64,000 nucleotides of DNA from Acanthochlamys bracteata (lineage: Eukaryota; Streptophyta; Magnoliopsida; Pandanales; Velloziaceae): NCBI GenBank assembly GCA_019914995.1, contig CM034143.1, positions 4,218,501 through 4,282,500 of the forward strand. Reading direction: 5' to 3'. Below are positions 60,081-64,000 of the stretch, one piece after another; positions within the stretch are counted from its first letter, which is position 1; the number at the start of each line of letters is the position of its first letter. The translations under genes and the position numbers were made by a program. The notes under the pieces were generated by a model that saw only the letters and a list, made by a program, of their open reading frames with translations, was not told the origin of the DNA and did not search any database.

Positions 60081-62947
60081 AAATACAACCACGTTCAATG
60101 TCTTCAGAGGAAGGTTCTCGAGTGTTGGTCCAGTGATGGACTCGGTTCCAAGGTGACCACTCCTGAAAGGATTTCAGAACATAAATGGTTCCTCTTGTGG
60201 TATTGGACATATAGAGAACTCAAGTACTTGATGCGGATAATTTAGAGTCATGGTACGCAAAACAGAATAATTATTACTGACACGCTAAGAGGATTGATTC
60301 TATAATATTTGTTCAAATCAGGTGTTCAACTCCTGGCTTCTGATGGTTCACAGGAAGGAATTGAATAACATAAGAAACCTACTTTTGTGATGAAGCACAA
60401 TTTAAGAGCTCATGTCCTTGTAGTTGCTGATGTACTTGATTCAGGTGATTCATATTCATGAGTTGAAGATCAGGGTATTGACATTGTTTACTGATGCTGC
60501 GAGTAAATATTAGCACGTCTGTAAAGCAACCTGGCTAATTGAATGACTGTTCTGTCAAGCTCTTTTCAACTTGCAGATTGTCCCCTCTTCAAGCAGGTTT
60601 CAGATAATAACTGCTAGAAGGATACTTTTTGGTGCAATTGCACTCAAATGGAGCTAGAGATATAGGTTCGGCCTTTTAAACATCATGATTTTGAATAATT
60701 ACTGTTCTCCGTTTGATTGCTTTTATTTTGGTTCCTGGCCTCTGAATTAAGATACTAAAGATAGATTGCTGAACACCTGATTTCCGGCATTTTGTGGGAT
60801 CCTTTAAAAAGCTTAAAAGATCAAACTTATGCTTGTCTTTCTTCCCCTTACTTGCTGGACAGGCATGTACGAGACATCTTTAAATAATTTCATGGGCTGC
60901 TTGGTGTCATTTGGCGATGTAAAGGAGTTCCCTGATTAAGATTGACAGCTCATGGCGATCTGTGTTTAGCAGCTTTTAAAGTCCTGCAGAATTTGGCGTC
61001 CGAACTTCTTTCCCTCTTATGCGTCGTAAATCTACTTTGCTGCTCCCACCTATGCTGCAAACAGTGCGCAAATCAGAGGAAGAAATTCATATATGGTTTT
61101 TTACTTTGGAGACTTTTGGAGCTTTGATTTCGATCCAAACCATGACTAAGCTAGTTCCTATAGTAGGCTGGCATTCTTATAATGCTAATAAGAGCAGAAG
61201 GCATCAACATTTCTTGGCAAATAATTATACAGCTACGATTATAAAGAAGCACCCGCTATGTTGCGATAAATTATGAGCTTAATTGACATCCAAGATTACA
61301 TGCAGAGATTTAAGAGAAGAGCTTTCTATTAGCACAAAAAACATGTAAAAAGTGTTCTTCGTTCAATGTATTTCTTTTGTTCATCTGGAAGTTTCTTCAA
61401 TCACATTTTGTTGAGAATCTAACTAAGATTGTGTTTTGGAATTTATCGCATAAGTAAAAGCATTTATGTCATGAAATACACTTCCAATATACAACAACAA
61501 TCGTCCTCCTAAATCATCCTAGGAAATCACACATAGGATGAAATAAAATACAAAGACCGTAGATAAAGATCTATCTAGAGAAGTTACGACTTCCTACTAT
61601 CGCTGCAGTTGCAAATCTTCATCCGTAAAAAAACTCGCACTCAAAACTTTGGATTCCTTTTAGAAGTCAGTGCGTGCGTCTTCATTTTCCATAACTTATA
61701 GCAGTAAATTTTATGTTGCCGAGTAGTAAACCTAACTTGAAAAGCACTAAGAAAAAACTTGCCCACTTCAACCTTTCAAAGATAGGAAACAGAAAACAAC
61801 ATATTGAGTGACTTCACAAACGAAGCCATCATCTCCCAAAAAATTTTGTTGGTGTTAGAATAACACAATAACGAGATAATCCTCTAAATTGCTGCATAGC
61901 TTTTTTTCAACAACCTTAACAATTATGATGTTCTAATCCTTAAACACAAAACAAAACTCAGTCGAGGAGCAATTATATACAAGCAATTGATATGCTAAAT
62001 GTATATAAAGTTAGACACACACACGGGAAGAAAAATAAATAAAGCAATTTTCCATAAAATTTCATTCACCAGTAAACTTTTGTAGAACCTGCATAAATTT
62101 GCCCTACACAAGATTTATATTTTCTAGCAAAAAAACTAACAGATTAAACGCACTAGAATCAACACCGCAAGAAAAAGAAACAAATCTGAATCCCATGGCG
62201 TGAGTAGTGCAGGTAGAAGAAGGAAACAACCGAACCAAGAAAGAAGCAATCGGATCAAAAAAATAGTTTATGGATAATGAGTCTTTGAAGTGAAGTAGGA
62301 GAGATATAAACTTGAAGAAGAAAAAAGGAAGATAGGATTTTCACTGAAGTTGTTATTAGGCTTGGGTCTCACGCATGACTTTTTTTTCTTTTATTTTTTT
62401 CAGTTGGAAATTTTTAGAAGATTTTACCACCGTTGCTTATATGTTTTTTCATTTTTCTTAGAAAATTTAACTTTTGTTCTTCTTTTTTGTTTATCTCGTA
62501 GAAAAATAAATAAAAATCTAGGTGAATATTTCATTTTCAAAAAGATAATAATAAATACAATAAATAAATAATTAAAAAACCTATTGAATTTTGAATTTGA
62601 ACCCAGATGACCACATCCATCTCAGCAATGCTAATAAAAATTCTAGCAAGCGGCAATCAAGACCAATGCATGCACTAGCAAAAACAACAAAACATTAATC
62701 AATTACCGAGTAAATCAATATATATTTAAAATCTATATTAATCAAATACATCTGAAGCATTTTAGTTAACAGCTCTTCCCATAAGAAAATTACAGATAAA
62801 ACAACATATATATAACAACTGTGTACAGCAAAAAGATCATAAATGTTACAAATTGCTCAGCAATTGCTAGTTAAGGTAAGGTACAAACTGCCCCCTATAA
62901 ACTGTCAAGGTTTTTAATTATATCAGTATTATACAACAGAATACCCC
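60081..62947. other. Non-coding region, no gene recognised
   Basis: Several short frames at 60942-61276 show no family resemblance. Sequence complexity at 60.1-61.3 kb is higher than in AT-rich spacers, so an untranslated or decayed gene is possible. From 61.4 to 62.6 kb it is A-rich on the plus strand. Nothing can be assigned. Confidence 0.4.
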
Positions 62948-63414
62948 CACTACTTAAAAATTGGTCAATTAACATAAACTAGCCAAGTTGGGTTAGTTAA
63001 CTGCTGTGCTAAAAACTACCTAAAGGACGAATCAATACAATCAATATATGAGAATGGCGCTACTTAGCATCGCTATAGCGTCAGATCCAGCTGCAAATTG
63101 TAGTGAGGTGTTTTTTAGAGCTGGCATAAACTCACCAGTGAAATATTTTGGAGCAATTTCACTAAACTCCAACATGGTGTAATCCATTGGATATGGTAAT
63201 GGACTCGCTTGCGGAAAGGTGAGTGTTACTGATATCACTGCCGGTGACATCAGATCTAAATATAAAAGTTGATCAGTAATTAATTTATCGATTAAAATTT
63301 ATTGATTTTTTTACCGATCAATAATTTTTCAATCGGTAATTATATTTAGTGACTGAATTATGAATATTGTCGATTAATTTAGTCAGTCATTAATTTTAAT
63401 ATTTCTAATAGTGG
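62948..63414 (-). mobile_element. Small CACTA-like element (ends only)
   Basis: On the minus strand it begins CACTATTAGAAATATT at 63414 and may end TTTTTAAGTAGTG at 62948. The 63260-63400 part has degenerate CGGTAAT/ATTACCGAT motifs like the subterminal arrays of the CACTA element at 44.4 kb. The flanks (GTC and GGG on the minus strand) do not form a matching 3-bp duplication, so the left end is uncertain. An unassigned open frame on the minus strand (63250-63041, containing DYTMLEFSEIAPKYFTGEF) lies inside. Confidence 0.5.
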
Positions 63415-63578
63415 ACCCTCCCTGATGGATGAAACCATACAAGCTGAACCTGTACGTTGAAGAGGGTTGAAAGATTATGCACCATCTTCTTTAGCCCCTC
63501 TATCCTCTTTCCAAAAGTGACTCTTCTAGCCTTCTCATCCTCTTTGAATTGCTTATCCACATAACAATGGCGACTAAT
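63415..63578 (-). pseudogene. Type I MADS-box gene fragment cut by a CACTA-like end
   Basis: On the minus strand it reads SRHCYVDKQFKEDEKARRV, then TFGKRIEGLKKMVHNLSTLF and NVQVQLVWFHPSGRV, a type I MADS domain similar to the gene at 50169 (KKRISGLRKMASNLSTLCG). The expected start codon is ATT (63578-63576) instead of ATG. Reading stops just after GRV, where sequence beginning CACTATTAG starts and adds two codons and a stop. No continuation of the MADS protein was recognised beyond. It is a broken gene or a truncated copy. Confidence 0.8.
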
Positions 63579-63832
63579 TGCTGCAAGAATAAAGCAATGT
63601 AAGATACTTCCTATGGGTATAGTTAAGTTAAGATAAACACTAAATCTATAAGAAGAAATCTCATAGAGTAACTTTAAAGCTTAATTTCCGTTCAATGTAG
63701 TCAAGATTCTGTATTGTTTCCAAAAGCTTATGCCTAACACTTAGCCTTGAAGCACAAAATTGTCAGTACAAGTAATAGAAGCTTTTATCGGGAAAAAAAG
63801 ATAATAAAAGCCTGATTATGATTACGACATAA

Positions 63833-64000
63833 AGAGCGTGTTTACCAACACCTTAAAATTTCACTTTTTTTAAACTCATTTTCAACATAAAAATATACAA
63901 AAATTAAAATAATTTTTTTTATCAATAAAATTTTTTTAAATTTAAATTTAAAACTTACTATAAATATATAATTAATATAAAATATTATTTTTTATTAAAT
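63833..64000. mobile_element. PIF/Harbinger-like MITE, family A, copy 3 (cut by window edge)
   Basis: It begins GAGCGTGTTTACCAACACC and continues with AAACTCATTTTCAACATAAA and AT-rich sequence colinear with the copies at 36.1 and 59.7 kb. The right end lies outside the window. Confidence 0.65.

Noticed and set aside
60942-61276. Two overlapping Cys/Leu-rich frames of 61 and 85 codons
   Set aside because: No domain, no splice context and no start-site support.

Overview
This is a nuclear window from a core eudicot plant. Genes are split by GT-AG introns, spacers are very AT-rich and full of MITEs and decayed transposons, and the proteins are plant-specific (CBL calcium sensor, LRR receptor-like protein, thylakoid-lumen FKBP, type I MADS). 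The species cannot be named from the sequence.

Layout, left to right. 1-3653: 3' part of a CBL2/CBL3-type calcineurin B-like gene (+). 4425-6755: an intact intronless LRR receptor-like protein gene (-). 7330-10060: a Copia fossil (-). 10.3-11.0 kb: a GC-rich island of unknown origin, followed by AT-rich repeat land. 14328-16739: an eight-exon FKBP16-1-type lumenal immunophilin gene (+). 17.8-22.3 kb: a dead LRR receptor-like gene (-) split by a Copia fossil. 22.4-24.8 kb: further LTR-element debris including a Ty3/gypsy fossil. 25598-31370: a ten-exon gene for the U5 snRNP GTPase CLOTHO/SNU114 (-). 33789-37235: a six-exon ESCRT-III gene VPS32/SNF7 (+). 38.6-43 kb: transposon-rich DNA. 43.4-49.6 kb: an inverted, 5'-truncated duplicate of the SFT2 locus, carrying an SFT2 pseudogene and a 2969-bp CACTA transposon. 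50169-51248: a single-exon type I MADS-box gene (+). 52314-58294: the intact four-exon SFT2-like gene (+), with a SINE and MITEs in intron 1. 58.5-60.1 kb: hAT-like, foldback-derived and PIF/Harbinger-like insertions. 60.1-64 kb: mostly non-coding, ending in a broken type I MADS-box fragment abutting a CACTA-like terminus.

The genes do not form one pathway. They are ordinary housekeeping or membrane-trafficking genes (splicing, ESCRT-III, SFT2 vesicle fusion), a calcium sensor, an immunophilin, one receptor-like gene and MADS relatives. From memory, CBL3, FKBP16-1 and an SFT2 gene also sit together on Arabidopsis chromosome 4 (At4g26550-At4g26570), so the CBL-FKBP-SFT2 backbone looks like conserved microsynteny with other genes and transposons in between.

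The most interesting structure is the 43.4-60.1 kb block. Two arms of an inverted segmental duplication flank a 5.4-kb spacer. One arm was invaded by a CACTA element that has captured two exons of a T-complex-protein-11-like gene (a Pack-CACTA); the uninvaded paralogous arm serves as the empty site and confirms the 3-bp target duplication. I saw no CRISPR array, rRNA or functional tRNA gene, and nothing resembling a new defence system.
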